64,000 nt of DNA, from positions 23,063 through 87,062 of the forward strand of contig NCHN01000010.1 of the NCBI GenBank assembly GCA_002281875.1. Reading direction: 5' to 3'. Position 1 is the first letter of the stretch. The number at the start of each line of letters is the position of its first letter. Origin of the DNA: Sphingobacteriia bacterium 24-36-13 (GTDB lineage: Bacteria; Bacteroidota; Bacteroidia; Chitinophagales; Chitinophagaceae). The notes under the pieces are model-generated. The model searched no databases and was not told the DNA's origin. It saw nothing but the letters and a program-made list of their open reading frames with translations. This document shows, piece after piece, positions 26,191 through 35,952 of the stretch. Made by a program: the position numbers and the translations under genes.

Positions 26191-26871
26191 ATGTCTGAAA
26201 CAGTAGTCTCTTTAAAGAATGTAAATATATACCAAGGCAATAGCCTTATTTTACAAGACGTCAATTTCACCATTAATAAAGGAGAGTTTGTTTACTTGGT
26301 GGGTAAAACCGGAACAGGTAAGAGTAGCTTATTAAAAACTTTATACGGAGAATTAACGCTAACCGAAGGAGAAGCTTCTGTTGTAGGATTTGATTTAAGA
26401 GGAATGGATTGGAAAAAAGTTCCTTTCTTGCGCAGAAACTTGGGCGTTGTTTTCCAAGACTTTCAACTCTTAACCGATCGTAATGTGCATGAGAACCTCA
26501 AGTTTGTATTGAAAGCAACAGGCTGGAAAGACGAACGTTTAATGGAGGAAAAAATAGCCGATGTGTTGGAGAAAGTGGGCTTAAAAAGCAAGGGCTTTAA
26601 AATGCCCTTTGAAATGAGTGGTGGCGAACAACAAAGGGTTGAAATTGCTAGGGCGCTGCTCAACTCCCCCAAACTCATATTGGCGGATGAGCCTACTGGA
26701 AATTTAGATCCAGAAACCAGTGATGAAATCATGCAATTGCTGTTTCAAATTGCCAAAGATTATGGCACTTCTGTGGTGATGGCTACCCATGATTTTATTG
26801 TCATCAATCGTTACCCAAGTAGGATGTTAAAAACCGAAAACGGAAGGGTAGCAGATAGTGCAACCAACTAA
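26191..26871 (+). CDS. ftsE: cell-division ABC transporter ATPase FtsE
   Basis: ATPase of the FtsEX complex, which controls peptidoglycan hydrolases during division. 226 residues from MSETVVSLKN (an upstream ATG adds 3 residues). Walker A GKTGTGKSSL, Q-loop VVFQDFQLL, signature MSGGEQQRVEIARAL, Walker B LILADEPTGNLD and the H-loop MATHD are all intact. No ftsX partner lies next to it, so the permease is encoded elsewhere. MacB/LolD-like ATPases are an alternative, but the short PSRMLKTENGRV tail fits FtsE. The stop overlaps the convergent glycosyltransferase stop by 3 bases. Confidence 0.85.
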   Translation: MSETVVSLKNVNIYQGNSLILQDVNFTINKGEFVYLVGKTGTGKSSLLKTLYGELTLTEGEASVVGFDLRGMDWKKVPFLRRNLGVVFQDFQLLTDRNVHENLKFVLKATGWKDERLMEEKIADVLEKVGLKSKGFKMPFEMSGGEQQRVEIARALLNSPKLILADEPTGNLDPETSDEIMQLLFQIAKDYGTSVVMATHDFIVINRYPSRMLKTENGRVADSATN

Positions 26872-27992
26872 CCCCAAATCCAACCAATTTGCTTTTTTGC
26901 ATTGGCTTCATTGTTAAAGCGAGGCACTAATACTTTGTTGCGTAACCTTATTTCATCTTCTGTAAAAGGCTGGTGATACAATTGGGCAACTAAGTCTTTA
27001 AATGCATTGGCCGTGGTTCCAATATGGCAAAGCGGTTCTAGGCCAGAATCGGCAATAGTGGCTTCATTTACTACCACATGCCTTCCATTAAACAAGGCAT
27101 TCAATAACTTCACTTTCATGCCCGTTTTTATATAAGAAGGCAGTAAATGTATATGTGCTTTGGCAATCATATCCTGCATTTCTTTTTCGGTGGGGTTGCC
27201 CACCAAGCAAGAATATTTACTAGAGTAAGCCAGTTTTCTTAGTTTTTCGGAGGGATTTTTGCCGGCTATTACGAAAGGGATTGCTAAATTTTTGAATACT
27301 TTCTCTAAGAGCCAAGTGGCGGCTTTTTCATTGGCTTCTACACTTAAGTCTCCATGATATAAACAATAGGAACCGATTCCTTCTTCTGCACTTAACTTCC
27401 AATCGGGTATATACAAACTCAGCTCCTCAATATTTTTACAGCCAAATTCATGGCGATATACATCGTTATCGGCTTCTTTTACTCCCCAAAAAGTGGCTTT
27501 ACCCGCTAAGTTGGCTTCGTATTTTTTTAATAACCTAGACTCGTTCCAATAATATGCTTTCTTAAAAAGGGAGCTAGCGTTTCTATAAAGATCACGGTAA
27601 TATTGGTATTCTACATTATGCAGCCTAACAAAACAAGCCCTTTCTTTAAAGCGATCATCTTGTAGTAAATACGTGCAATGCACCCCTTCCATAAAAATGG
27701 GATGATTGTCTTTGAGTAAATTTTGGTAAAGTTCCTCGTTAATTCGGCTACTTACGATATAGGGTAACTTGCTCGAAAAACCCTTATGCCCCTGGGTTCG
27801 TTGGTAGTAATGTACACTTTCGCAATATTGATCCAATGCTTTTTGTTGCCCTCTTCCATAGTCAAAACAATGAAAATGTACTTTAATCCCCTGAGCTTGA
27901 AAAGCAGGTAATTTGTAAAAAACATCACTGGCACCCCCATAATTAGCAGGGTAGGGAACATCAAAAGAAATAATATGTAAGTGCTTTTCCAA
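26868..27992 (-). CDS. glycosyltransferase, GT4-like
   Basis: 374 residues with a two-domain GT-B fold. The N-terminus HIISFDVPYPANYGGASDVFYKL carries the glycine-rich acceptor loop. The C-terminal half has the donor-domain features GDLSVEANEKAATWLLEKVF and LPSYIKTGMKVKLLNALFNGRHVV. It probably adds a sugar to an envelope polysaccharide or glycan; donor and acceptor are unknown. There is no ATG near the start: TTG at 27992 lies 2 bp after the upstream gene's stop and is the only start that keeps the first beta-strand. It is the second gene of a two-gene minus-strand unit. Confidence 0.82.
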   Translation of the reverse strand: MEKHLHIISFDVPYPANYGGASDVFYKLPAFQAQGIKVHFHCFDYGRGQQKALDQYCESVHYYQRTQGHKGFSSKLPYIVSSRINEELYQNLLKDNHPIFMEGVHCTYLLQDDRFKERACFVRLHNVEYQYYRDLYRNASSLFKKAYYWNESRLLKKYEANLAGKATFWGVKEADNDVYRHEFGCKNIEELSLYIPDWKLSAEEGIGSYCLYHGDLSVEANEKAATWLLEKVFKNLAIPFVIAGKNPSEKLRKLAYSSKYSCLVGNPTEKEMQDMIAKAHIHLLPSYIKTGMKVKLLNALFNGRHVVVNEATIADSGLEPLCHIGTTANAFKDLVAQLYHQPFTEDEIRLRNKVLVPRFNNEANAKKQIGWIWG

Positions 27993-27994
27993 AA

Positions 27995-29203
27995 TTAGAG
28001 ACGGCTATAAAAGGCTATTAATTGATTGGACTCGTTCTCCCAGTTCAACACTTTAGTTGCTTTGGAGCATTCTTGTTGGAGTCTGCTGTAAAGAACATCA
28101 TCCGAGAGTAAATTGTTCAGAGCGGTTGCAATTGTGGAAGGATTAGTGTCATTTATTAGAAAAGCGAATGGATGTTCTTTTACAATCTCGGCATACATTG
28201 GATAATTCACACAAAGCTGGGGTATACCTGCAGCCATATAATCGAAGAAGCGGTTGGCCAAAGAATAGTACTGATTAATCCCTTCTGGTTCAAATAGGGT
28301 AATCCCAATATGTGCCTTTGGGGTAAGCATTTTTAATTCAGCTGGGGGTATGGGGGGATGGATAAAGACCTTTTGTTCCAGACCATACTCCTTAATTAAG
28401 GCGGTAGTTTGGGCTAAAAAGTTCCCTTGACCCACAATTAAGAGTGGAGCGTTCACCCATTGCATCGCTGGAATAAGCTGTTCAAAAGCCCTTCCCTGGT
28501 TTACCGCTCCTTGATATATGATAAATTTTGATTTAAGCTGATTATTAATTAATTGTGATAGTTTATTTGAAGTAAAAGTATATAGTAAATGATCCTGTTC
28601 CATGGGTTCTTCTGCCAAAACGGCGCCTTTTTGAGTGGTATTTGTTTGCCTCGAGATTGGCTGATTTTGGCCGGAAGGAAGGTTTCGAATGACTTCAAGT
28701 TTAATTTGAAGTTGTTCGAAAAATAGGTCGGCCAAGTGTTGGTTGACCGTATACCCCTGTTTGAAATGAGGAACTGCTGTTCGTTCAATCCATTTCCAGA
28801 CGGCTTGTACCCTTGGTCTACTGCGAACCTCTTTCATTTCTGTAAAATACTCATGGGCATCATAGACCCGTTTCTTGCGCCTGAGCCAGGTAGCTACCCA
28901 TACTGGGAGGATGGTATCTAAATCAATTGCACATGCTATATCGTATGATAATGAGCATAATATAATTAGTAACTTAATATTAAATTCTAAATAAAATAAG
29001 GGGCCTTTTTGAAAAACGCAGTTTAATCGTTGTTGCTGGTATGAGGCACCATAAAGCGGTGGAATGGGCAGAGGGATAGATCCAACCCTATTCACCCCAA
29101 TAATCCTTACCTGATACCCATGGGCTGCCAAACTACTGCAGATTCGATGCATCCGCTGGTCGAAGCTGATATCGTTGGTAACGGTGAAAACAATGGACTG
29201 CAT
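27995..29203 (-). CDS. glycosyltransferase, GT4-like
   Basis: 402 residues, GT-B fold. The N-terminus has SIVFTVTNDISFDQRMHRICSS and the nucleotide-sugar region is seen as KSKFIIYQGAVNQGRAFEQLIPAM and LLIVGQGNF, then ADL-type end motif GITLFEPEGINQYYSLANRFFDYMAAGIPQ with the donor-binding Glu (EPEG). Likely function is sugar transfer in envelope glycan synthesis. The ATG at 29203 sits 4 nt after an exact -7 box, so the mRNA is predicted to be leaderless. It is the first gene of the unit with the TTG-started glycosyltransferase. Confidence 0.85.
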   Translation of the reverse strand: MQSIVFTVTNDISFDQRMHRICSSLAAHGYQVRIIGVNRVGSIPLPIPPLYGASYQQQRLNCVFQKGPLFYLEFNIKLLIILCSLSYDIACAIDLDTILPVWVATWLRRKKRVYDAHEYFTEMKEVRSRPRVQAVWKWIERTAVPHFKQGYTVNQHLADLFFEQLQIKLEVIRNLPSGQNQPISRQTNTTQKGAVLAEEPMEQDHLLYTFTSNKLSQLINNQLKSKFIIYQGAVNQGRAFEQLIPAMQWVNAPLLIVGQGNFLAQTTALIKEYGLEQKVFIHPPIPPAELKMLTPKAHIGITLFEPEGINQYYSLANRFFDYMAAGIPQLCVNYPMYAEIVKEHPFAFLINDTNPSTIATALNNLLSDDVLYSRLQQECSKATKVLNWENESNQLIAFYSRL

Positions 29204-29207
29204 CAAA

Positions 29208-29215
29208 CAAATATA
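29208..29215 (-). promoter_or_regulatory. -7 box of the glycosyltransferase unit, predicted leaderless
   Basis: On the minus strand TATATTTG (exact TAnnTTTG) is followed by 4 nt (TTTG) and then the ATG. This is the same 4-nt spacing as for holA and the ABC-F gene. Confidence 0.6.
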
Positions 29216-29478
29216 GTTTCAATATTAACTGGAAGTATATTCACTTTTTTTGGTGGATAACTCCTGCTTTTATTAATTGTAATTTTATTATTAATTAATA
29301 ACAATAAAAACGTATAAATAATTGATATTAAGTATTATAAGTGTTTAGTATTAATCTTTTATTAGCCCCTTTTTGCCTATACCCTTTTTTATTCTACACT
29401 TGTTATTCACAATAGCCCTTCAGCCCTATTAAATCTTCTTCTTTTACCTTATGTTCGCAAGTACTAAACAACGATAAC
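29216..29478. other. AT-rich divergent intergenic region before smc
   Basis: About 260 bp between the divergent glycosyltransferase unit and smc. It is very AT-rich, with many TTAAT/ATTAAT tracts between 29270 and 29370. I see no exact TAnnTTTG box on the smc side, no tRNA-like fold, no DnaA-box cluster and no long open frame. Confidence 0.7.
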
Positions 29479-32400
29479 GTGAGATTAAAATCATTAGAAA
29501 TCAAGGGGTTTAAAAGTTTTGCTGATAAAACAGTGGTAAGCTTTGATGAAGGCATAACAGGGATCATTGGTCCAAACGGTTGTGGAAAAAGCAATATCAT
29601 CGATAGCATTCGTTGGGTAATTGGAGAGCAAAAGATTTCTGCTTTAAGAAGTGAGAATTTAGAAGCATTGGTTTTTAACGGAAGTAAAACCAGAAGTGCA
29701 AGTGGATTGGCTGAAGTGAGTTTAACTTTTGAGAACACCAAAAATTTACTCCCTACCGAATTTAGTACGGTAACAGTCACCAGAAGATTTTATAAAAATG
29801 GGGAGAGTGAATACCGACTCAATGATGTGACTTGTAGGTTGAAGGATATTCATAATTTGTTTTTGGATACTGGGGTGAGTACCGACAGTTATGCCATCAT
29901 CGAATTGGGCATGGTAGACGACATCATCAAAGACAAAGAGAATAGCCGTAGAAGAATGTTGGAGCAAGCAGCCGGAATTACCATTTACAAAACCCGTAAA
30001 AAAGAGGCTAAGAATAAATTGGATGCTACCGAGCAAGACTTGGCTCGTATTGAAGACCTTTTATTCGAAATCAATAACCAATTAAAAACCTTGGAAAGCC
30101 AGGCTCGAAAGGCAGAGAAGTTTTATGAAATTAAAAAAGAATACAAAGAAGTAGCAGTTGAATTAGCTAAAGCTGCTTTGGAAGGATTTAATATTTCTTA
30201 TCGCGAATTAACCGAGCAACAAGAGTTAGAGTTAGATAAGAAAATGCAATTGGAAGCGGAAATTGCCACTGAAGAAGCGGCTATTGAGCAAGAAAAAGTT
30301 TCTTTTATTGCCCAAGAAAGAGCCCTTCAAAGCATGCAACATGGGTTTAATGAGTTGCAACAAAACCTTCGTTCAACGGAGAATGATAAAAACTTAGCCA
30401 GTCAAAAACTACAATATTTAAGAGAAAAAGAAACCAACTTAAAAGATTTCTTAGAAAAAGCCGAAGGTCAATTAAAAACCATTGGGGATTCAATAGAATA
30501 TTCTCAAATGCAAGTGGGTGAGGAAGAAGCGAATTTGGCGGTATTGCAAGATCGTGTTACCGAAGCCAAAGTGGAAGTAGAAACCAAGCGCCAAGTATTT
30601 GATGAAAAACGCTCTGGGGTAGATGCAGTAAGAAATCAATACCAGCAATTCCAACGCAATCAGTTTGATGCGGAGAAAAAAGTAGCTGTTGCAGATACGT
30701 CTATTCAGAATTTGCAGCGTATGCAATTACAGTTAAACGATGAAAGAACCAATCGTTTACAGCAATTGGCTCAACTACAAGGGGAGAGTGCAGAGAAGGA
30801 AGAAGCTTTAGAAATGAAACGAGTAGACCTGGTTCAATTGCAAGAACAGCACGAAAAAACCAAAGAGCAGATTTTTGAAACCCAGCAGCAATTAGAAGTG
30901 TTGAGAGGAGAGCTGGCCGATGAGAACCGTAAATTAGACGCCAAGCGCAACGAATATAATTTGTTGAAAAGCTTGATTGATTCAATGGAAGGTTACCCAG
31001 AGAGCATCAAGTTCTTGCATAAGAACAATGACTGGAACCATGCTGCTCCTATTTTATCGGATATTATTTATGTAAAAGAAGAGTACCGCACCGCTGTTGA
31101 AAATGTATTGGAGCCTTACCTAAACTATTATGTGGTGAATAATTTAGGGGAAGGATTAAAAGCAGTTCATTTATTAGACGAAAACAAAAAGGGCAAAGCC
31201 AATTTCTTTTTGTTAGACCAATTTGCCAATTTCCAAAATAATACCCACCAGCCAGCCAATACGCTAAAAGCATTGGATGTAATTGAAGTGGATGACCAAT
31301 ATTATAAACTAGCTGAATACTTATTGGGCAATGTATATATAGGGGAGAATGAAGAAGCCATCCACAACTCAAATGGAGCAGTCGTTCTTGAAAAAACGGG
31401 CAAATACGTTAAAGGAAAATATACCCTAACAGGAGGAAGTGTTGGATTATTTGAGGGTAAAAAAATTGGTCGTGCCAAGAACTTAGAAAAACTAGCAGAA
31501 GAAATTCAAGACCAAGAATCGGTGGTTAGTTTATTAAAAGCAGATATTCAAGCCAAGCACAATGAAGTCATCACTTTTAGTGATCAACTAAAAGAGCATG
31601 CCATTAGAGCAACCGAGCAAGAAATAAATCAATTGACCAATCAGGTTTTTGCAGCTAAAAATAAGATTGAAAACTTGCAGGCTGCTCAACAAAATGGGGA
31701 ACAGCGCTTGGCTGATATTGAAGGTCGTTTGCAAGATGAGCAAGATGCTATTGCCGAAACAAGAGAAGTATTGATTGAATTAAATGTTCAATTGCAAAAT
31801 ACGGCTGAGCAAATGCGCAATTTGGAGCAAGACTACCAAGAATCGGAGCAAGCTTATCATTTTGCTTCGGGTCAGTTTAATGAAACCAATTTACAGTTGA
31901 CACGTCAGCAAAGTAAATTGACTACCATAAAGCAGGAATTGTTATTCAAAGAAAATCAATTGAATGATTTGCACGAGCAAATCAAGACCAATACAGCTCA
32001 ATTAGCAGAGGCAGAACAAGCTATTGTAGATGGGGTAGCTTCTTTGCAAGAAGTAGAGCAATTATTGCTCGAATTAATGCGCAATAAGGAAGCAGAAGAA
32101 ATCAAGTTGAATGAAGCGGATCAGGCTTACTATAACTATAGAAACGCTTTGCAGGAAAAAGAGAGTGCGCTTAGGATGAAAGTGAAGAGCAAAGAAATGA
32201 TTGATCATTTAGTAAATGAACTAAAAGACAAACTCAATGAACTCAAATTGCAATTGGCTGGAATGAAGGAGCGCTTGCATGTTGAGTTTAAGATTGAGTT
32301 AGACGAAATCCTTGATCAACCTAGAACTTCTGATACCCCTCTAGAAGAGTTGCAAGCTGCTTCAGATAGAATGCGCAAGCGAATGGACAATATGGGCGAA

Positions 32401-32997
32401 GTAAACCCTACCGCCATTGAGGCTTATACTGAAATGAAGAAGCGCTACGACTTTATTTTAGAACAGAAGAACGACTTGGTTACTGCTAAAGAAAGCTTGT
32501 TGCAAACCATTTTAGAAGTAGAAGAAACAGCCAATCAATTGTTCTTAGAAACCTTTAATAAGGTAAGAGAGAATTTCCAAAAAGTGTTTAAAGCCTTGTT
32601 TACCGAAGAAGACACTGCGGATATGTTGATGGTAAACCCTGAAAACTTAGCCGACACAGGTATTGAGATTGTGGCCAAGCCCAAGGGCAAACGTCCTAGC
32701 TCTATCACCCAATTGAGTGGAGGAGAAAAAACCTTGACTGCCACTGCCTTGCTGTTTGCTATTTACCTAATTAAGCCAGCACCATTCTGTATTTTGGATG
32801 AGGTAGACGCTCCATTAGATGATGCCAACGTAGGTAAGTTCACGCAGATGATTAAAAAGTTCAGTGACAATTCTCAGTTCATTATTGTAACCCACAATAA
32901 GCAAACCATGGGAGCCGTAGACGTGATTTATGGGGTTACCATGCAGGAACCTGGGGTGAGTAAGCTGGTCCCAGTAGATTTCAGGAGTTTGAACTAA
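29479..32997 (+). CDS. smc: chromosome segregation protein SMC
   Basis: Structural-maintenance-of-chromosomes ATPase that compacts and segregates the nucleoid. 1172 residues, normal size. N-terminal Walker A GPNGCGKSN (G31-N39) and Q-loop RWVIGEQ, long coiled coil (about 170-500), hinge (about 505-650, EGYPESIKFLHKNNDW ... GKYVKGKYTLTGGSVG), second coiled coil (about 660-960), and C-terminal head with signature LSGGEKTLTATALLFAIY and Walker B FCILDEVDAPLDD. The start codon is GTG at 29479: an upstream ATG is out of frame and meets a stop. A terminator hairpin follows at 33017. Confidence 0.97.
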   Translation: MRLKSLEIKGFKSFADKTVVSFDEGITGIIGPNGCGKSNIIDSIRWVIGEQKISALRSENLEALVFNGSKTRSASGLAEVSLTFENTKNLLPTEFSTVTVTRRFYKNGESEYRLNDVTCRLKDIHNLFLDTGVSTDSYAIIELGMVDDIIKDKENSRRRMLEQAAGITIYKTRKKEAKNKLDATEQDLARIEDLLFEINNQLKTLESQARKAEKFYEIKKEYKEVAVELAKAALEGFNISYRELTEQQELELDKKMQLEAEIATEEAAIEQEKVSFIAQERALQSMQHGFNELQQNLRSTENDKNLASQKLQYLREKETNLKDFLEKAEGQLKTIGDSIEYSQMQVGEEEANLAVLQDRVTEAKVEVETKRQVFDEKRSGVDAVRNQYQQFQRNQFDAEKKVAVADTSIQNLQRMQLQLNDERTNRLQQLAQLQGESAEKEEALEMKRVDLVQLQEQHEKTKEQIFETQQQLEVLRGELADENRKLDAKRNEYNLLKSLIDSMEGYPESIKFLHKNNDWNHAAPILSDIIYVKEEYRTAVENVLEPYLNYYVVNNLGEGLKAVHLLDENKKGKANFFLLDQFANFQNNTHQPANTLKALDVIEVDDQYYKLAEYLLGNVYIGENEEAIHNSNGAVVLEKTGKYVKGKYTLTGGSVGLFEGKKIGRAKNLEKLAEEIQDQESVVSLLKADIQAKHNEVITFSDQLKEHAIRATEQEINQLTNQVFAAKNKIENLQAAQQNGEQRLADIEGRLQDEQDAIAETREVLIELNVQLQNTAEQMRNLEQDYQESEQAYHFASGQFNETNLQLTRQQSKLTTIKQELLFKENQLNDLHEQIKTNTAQLAEAEQAIVDGVASLQEVEQLLLELMRNKEAEEIKLNEADQAYYNYRNALQEKESALRMKVKSKEMIDHLVNELKDKLNELKLQLAGMKERLHVEFKIELDEILDQPRTSDTPLEELQAASDRMRKRMDNMGEVNPTAIEAYTEMKKRYDFILEQKNDLVTAKESLLQTILEVEETANQLFLETFNKVRENFQKVFKALFTEEDTADMLMVNPENLADTGIEIVAKPKGKRPSSITQLSGGEKTLTATALLFAIYLIKPAPFCILDEVDAPLDDANVGKFTQMIKKFSDNSQFIIVTHNKQTMGAVDVIYGVTMQEPGVSKLVPVDFRSLN

Positions 32998-33009
32998 AAC
33001 TATAAAGAT

Positions 33010-33017
33010 TACCTTTG
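33010..33017 (+). promoter_or_regulatory. -33/-7 promoter of prfC
   Basis: TACCTTTG (exact TAnnTTTG, followed by CGC) with TTTG at 32988-32991, 18 bp apart, the best-spaced promoter of the window. The -33 element lies inside the last codons of smc. Predicted start near 33022, leader about 35 nt. Confidence 0.75.
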
Positions 33018-33048
33018 CGCCTCCATTTTATTATTGGGGGCGCTTTTA
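33017..33048 (+). terminator. intrinsic terminator of smc, overlapping the prfC promoter
   Basis: GCGCCTCC (33017-33024) pairs with GGGGGCGC (33036-33043) over 8 bp with one G-U, with an 11-nt AT loop, followed by TTTTATTATATAT. The 5' arm lies largely upstream of the predicted prfC start, so the hairpin would form in read-through from smc but not in prfC transcripts. Confidence 0.75.
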
Positions 33049-33056
33049 TTATATAT

Positions 33057-34643
33057 ATGAAGTACGAGAAAGAAATCAACAGAAGAAAAACATTTGCCAT
33101 CATCTCTCACCCGGATGCCGGTAAAACTACCTTAACCGAGAAGTTATTGTTATTTGGTGGTGCCATACAAGTTGCAGGGGCAGTAAAGAGCAATAAAATT
33201 AAAAAAGGAGCTACTTCCGACTTCATGGAAATTGAACGTCAGAGAGGTATCTCGGTGGCTACTTCTGTAATGACTTTTGAATACCAGAATATTCTCATCA
33301 ACTTATTGGATACGCCCGGCCACAAAGACTTTGCTGAAGATACGTATCGTACCCTTACTGCTGTAGACAGCGTTATCTTGGTTATTGATAGCGTAAACGG
33401 GGTAGAGGCACAAACCAGAAGATTAATGGAAGTCTGTCGTATGCGCGACACGCCGGTGATTGTTTTCATTAATAAAATGGACCGTGATGGAAAGAACCGA
33501 TTTGATTTGTTGGAAGAAATTGAAAAAGAATTAGGAATTTCCTTGCACCCAATGACTTGGCCTATCAATAGTGGTAAAGAGTTTAAGGGGGTATATAATT
33601 TAGATAATAAGAGCTTACGTTTATTTACGGCCAGTACCAAGGCCGAGGAAGAAGACGTGATTGCCATTACCGATTTAGCTGATCCAGTATTGGATGCCAA
33701 AGTAGGTGTTAGAGATGCCAATCAGTTAAGAGAAGATGTGGAATTGATTGATGGGGTTTATGGTGACTTAAACCCTGCAGATTATTTAAGCGGATCCATT
33801 GCACCTGTGTTTTTTGGATCGGCTGTGAATAATTTTGGTGTGAAGGAAATGCTCGACACTTTTATTAGAATTGCACCAGTACCTCGATCTCGTGAAACAA
33901 CTACACGAACCATTGAAGTGGGTGAAGAAAAATTCAGTGGATTTATTTTTAAGATTCATGCTAACCTAGACCCTAAACATAGAGACCGTATTGCCTTTAT
34001 GCGAGTTTGTAGTGGCAAGTTCGAGCGCAACAAATATTATCATCATGTGCGTTTAGACAAAGACATGCGCTTTAGTAATCCTTATAGTTTTATGGCGCGT
34101 TCAAAGGAAGTGGTGGAAGACGCTTATGCGGGTGATGTGGTTGGTTTATTTGATACGGGTAATTTTAAGATTGGTGATACCATGACCGAAGGAGAGAACT
34201 ACTATTTCAGTGGTATCCCTACTTTCTCTCCCGAAATCTTTAAAGAATTGGTGAATAAAGATCCAATGAAAACCAAGCAACTCGAAAAAGGAATTAGCCA
34301 GTTGACTGATGAAGGGGTTGCTCAATTATTTACGCAACATGGGGGCAATAAAAAAATCATTGGTTGTGTGGGTGAATTACAATTTGAAGTTATTCAATAC
34401 CGTCTTTTACAGGAATATGGAGCTGCTTGTGAATTCAGAACCCTGCCTTTTTATAAAGCCTGTTGGTTAACCAGCAAAGACCCTAAAAAGTTGGAAGATT
34501 TCTTGCGTTTCAAGCAACAAAATGCGGCTGAAGATAAAGATGGTCAGCCGGTATACTTAGCACAAAGTGAATGGTTCTTGAATACAGAAATCACCAATAA
34601 TCCAGATATCACTTTCCACTTTACGAGTGAAGTGCATAAGTAA
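33057..34643 (+). CDS. prfC: peptide chain release factor 3
   Basis: A GTPase that recycles RF1/RF2 after termination. 528 residues from [14 protein letters not shown]1 [16 protein letters not shown]2 region [13 protein letters not shown]3 [17 protein letters not shown]4 NKMD, then the RF3-specific domains ([33 protein letters not shown]). EF-G is excluded by length and by the RF3-type C-terminus. An in-frame ORF extension upstream overlaps the terminator and is not used. Confidence 0.95.
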   Translation: MKYEKEINRRKTFAIISHPDAGKTTLTEKLLLFGGAIQVAGAVKSNKIKKGATSDFMEIERQRGISVATSVMTFEYQNILINLLDTPGHKDFAEDTYRTLTAVDSVILVIDSVNGVEAQTRRLMEVCRMRDTPVIVFINKMDRDGKNRFDLLEEIEKELGISLHPMTWPINSGKEFKGVYNLDNKSLRLFTASTKAEEEDVIAITDLADPVLDAKVGVRDANQLREDVELIDGVYGDLNPADYLSGSIAPVFFGSAVNNFGVKEMLDTFIRIAPVPRSRETTTRTIEVGEEKFSGFIFKIHANLDPKHRDRIAFMRVCSGKFERNKYYHHVRLDKDMRFSNPYSFMARSKEVVEDAYAGDVVGLFDTGNFKIGDTMTEGENYYFSGIPTFSPEIFKELVNKDPMKTKQLEKGISQLTDEGVAQLFTQHGGNKKIIGCVGELQFEVIQYRLLQEYGAACEFRTLPFYKACWLTSKDPKKLEDFLRFKQQNAAEDKDGQPVYLAQSEWFLNTEITNNPDITFHFTSEVHK

Positions 34644-34688
34644 TGCTTGTTCAAGGAATGCATTTAAGGAAATTGTATCTTTAAGTGT

Positions 34689-35942
34689 ATGAACAAATTA
34701 CTCGGTTTTATTGATTTACATAACGGTGAAGAAGAAAAAGCCAAAGTACTAGACAATGTATTGCGCAATACCAGCTTCAGGGGTGCCAACCTTTGGATAT
34801 TGGCTTGTGCTATTGTAGTGGCTTCTGTTGGTTTGAATGTAAATTCTACAGCGGTTATTATTGGTGCAATGCTTATTTCTCCATTGATGGGTCCAATTGT
34901 AGGGGCGGGTTTTGCATTAGGTACTTATGATTTTGTTATTTTAAAAAAGTCTGCAAAGAATTTATTGATTGCCACGGTGGTGAGTTTAATGGTTTCTACC
35001 ATTTACTTTTTCATTAGTCCTTTTAAAGATGCACAGAGTGAATTGTTGGCTAGAACTTCTCCCAATATTTATGATGTATTGATTGCCTTTTTTGGTGGGT
35101 TAGTAGGGGTAATTGCCACTACTAGAGCAGAGAAAGGGAATCCTATTCCTGGCGTTGCAATTGCTACCGCATTGATGCCTCCTTTGTGTACCGCAGGATA
35201 TGGCTTAGCCATGGGAAACTATACTTATTTCTTTGATGCTTTATATTTATATACCATCAATTGCTTCTTTATTTGCTTGGCAACTTTTGCCATTGTAAAA
35301 TATTTGCAATACCCTGTTGTAAATCATATAAATAAACAAAAGCAAAAACAAATCAGGAATATTATTTCTGCACTTATTGTTTTAATGATTGTACCCAGTA
35401 TCTATTTAGCGTATCAAATGATTCGCGAAAAGAAACTCAAAGCAAGACTTGAAAATTTTGTGAAAAAGGAGTTCATGGATAAAGGACAAATGGTGGTGCA
35501 TAAAAAAACAACGGTTTTCCCAACTACTAAATTGGAATTGGCTTTCTTATCAAAAAAATTTAGTGATAGTGAAATTGCTGTGTTGAAATCTAAGTTTCCA
35601 GCTTATAAGTTGCAGAATACAGAATTGGTTATTCTACAAGATTCAATTCCTGTAAATAATAATACAACTGAAATTGGCTATTTATTATCGATGCAAAAAG
35701 AAGTAGATAAACGTTCTCTTAATCAGGAAATGGTTTTTAAAGAAATGGCTATTTTATTTCCTGAATTAACGCCAGTTTCAATGGCGAATCACGAGTATTT
35801 TGCTGGTTCCGATAGCAGCAAAATGGTTACAGTATTATTGTTCCAAAACAAGAACGAGTTAGATACTACAAGCGCTGCCAAACTGCATGCTTGGTTAAAA
35901 CAAAAATTGCAAAAAGAACACGTTGAATTAATTCGAAAATAA
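34689..35942 (+). CDS. DUF389 membrane protein
   Basis: 417 residues. The DUF389 core with five to six membrane helices spans about 30-250 and has conserved segments NSTAVIIGAMLISPLMGPIVGAG and GNPIPGVAIATALMPPLCTAGYGLAMG. The C-terminal ~170 residues are a predicted cytoplasmic or periplasmic domain with no family I recognise. Function of DUF389 is unknown. A near-consensus -7 box (TATCTTTA, 34676-34683) lies 5 nt before the ATG. The M61 peptidase gene starts 10 bp after the stop, so they may form a unit. Confidence 0.88.
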   Translation: MNKLLGFIDLHNGEEEKAKVLDNVLRNTSFRGANLWILACAIVVASVGLNVNSTAVIIGAMLISPLMGPIVGAGFALGTYDFVILKKSAKNLLIATVVSLMVSTIYFFISPFKDAQSELLARTSPNIYDVLIAFFGGLVGVIATTRAEKGNPIPGVAIATALMPPLCTAGYGLAMGNYTYFFDALYLYTINCFFICLATFAIVKYLQYPVVNHINKQKQKQIRNIISALIVLMIVPSIYLAYQMIREKKLKARLENFVKKEFMDKGQMVVHKKTTVFPTTKLELAFLSKKFSDSEIAVLKSKFPAYKLQNTELVILQDSIPVNNNTTEIGYLLSMQKEVDKRSLNQEMVFKEMAILFPELTPVSMANHEYFAGSDSSKMVTVLLFQNKNELDTTSAAKLHAWLKQKLQKEHVELIRK

Positions 35943-35952
35943 ATTATTTGAT

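Noticed and set aside
29270-29400. AT-rich tract as a replication origin
   Set aside because: No DnaA-box cluster, and neither dnaA nor dnaN nearby; Bacteroidota intergenic DNA is commonly this AT-rich.
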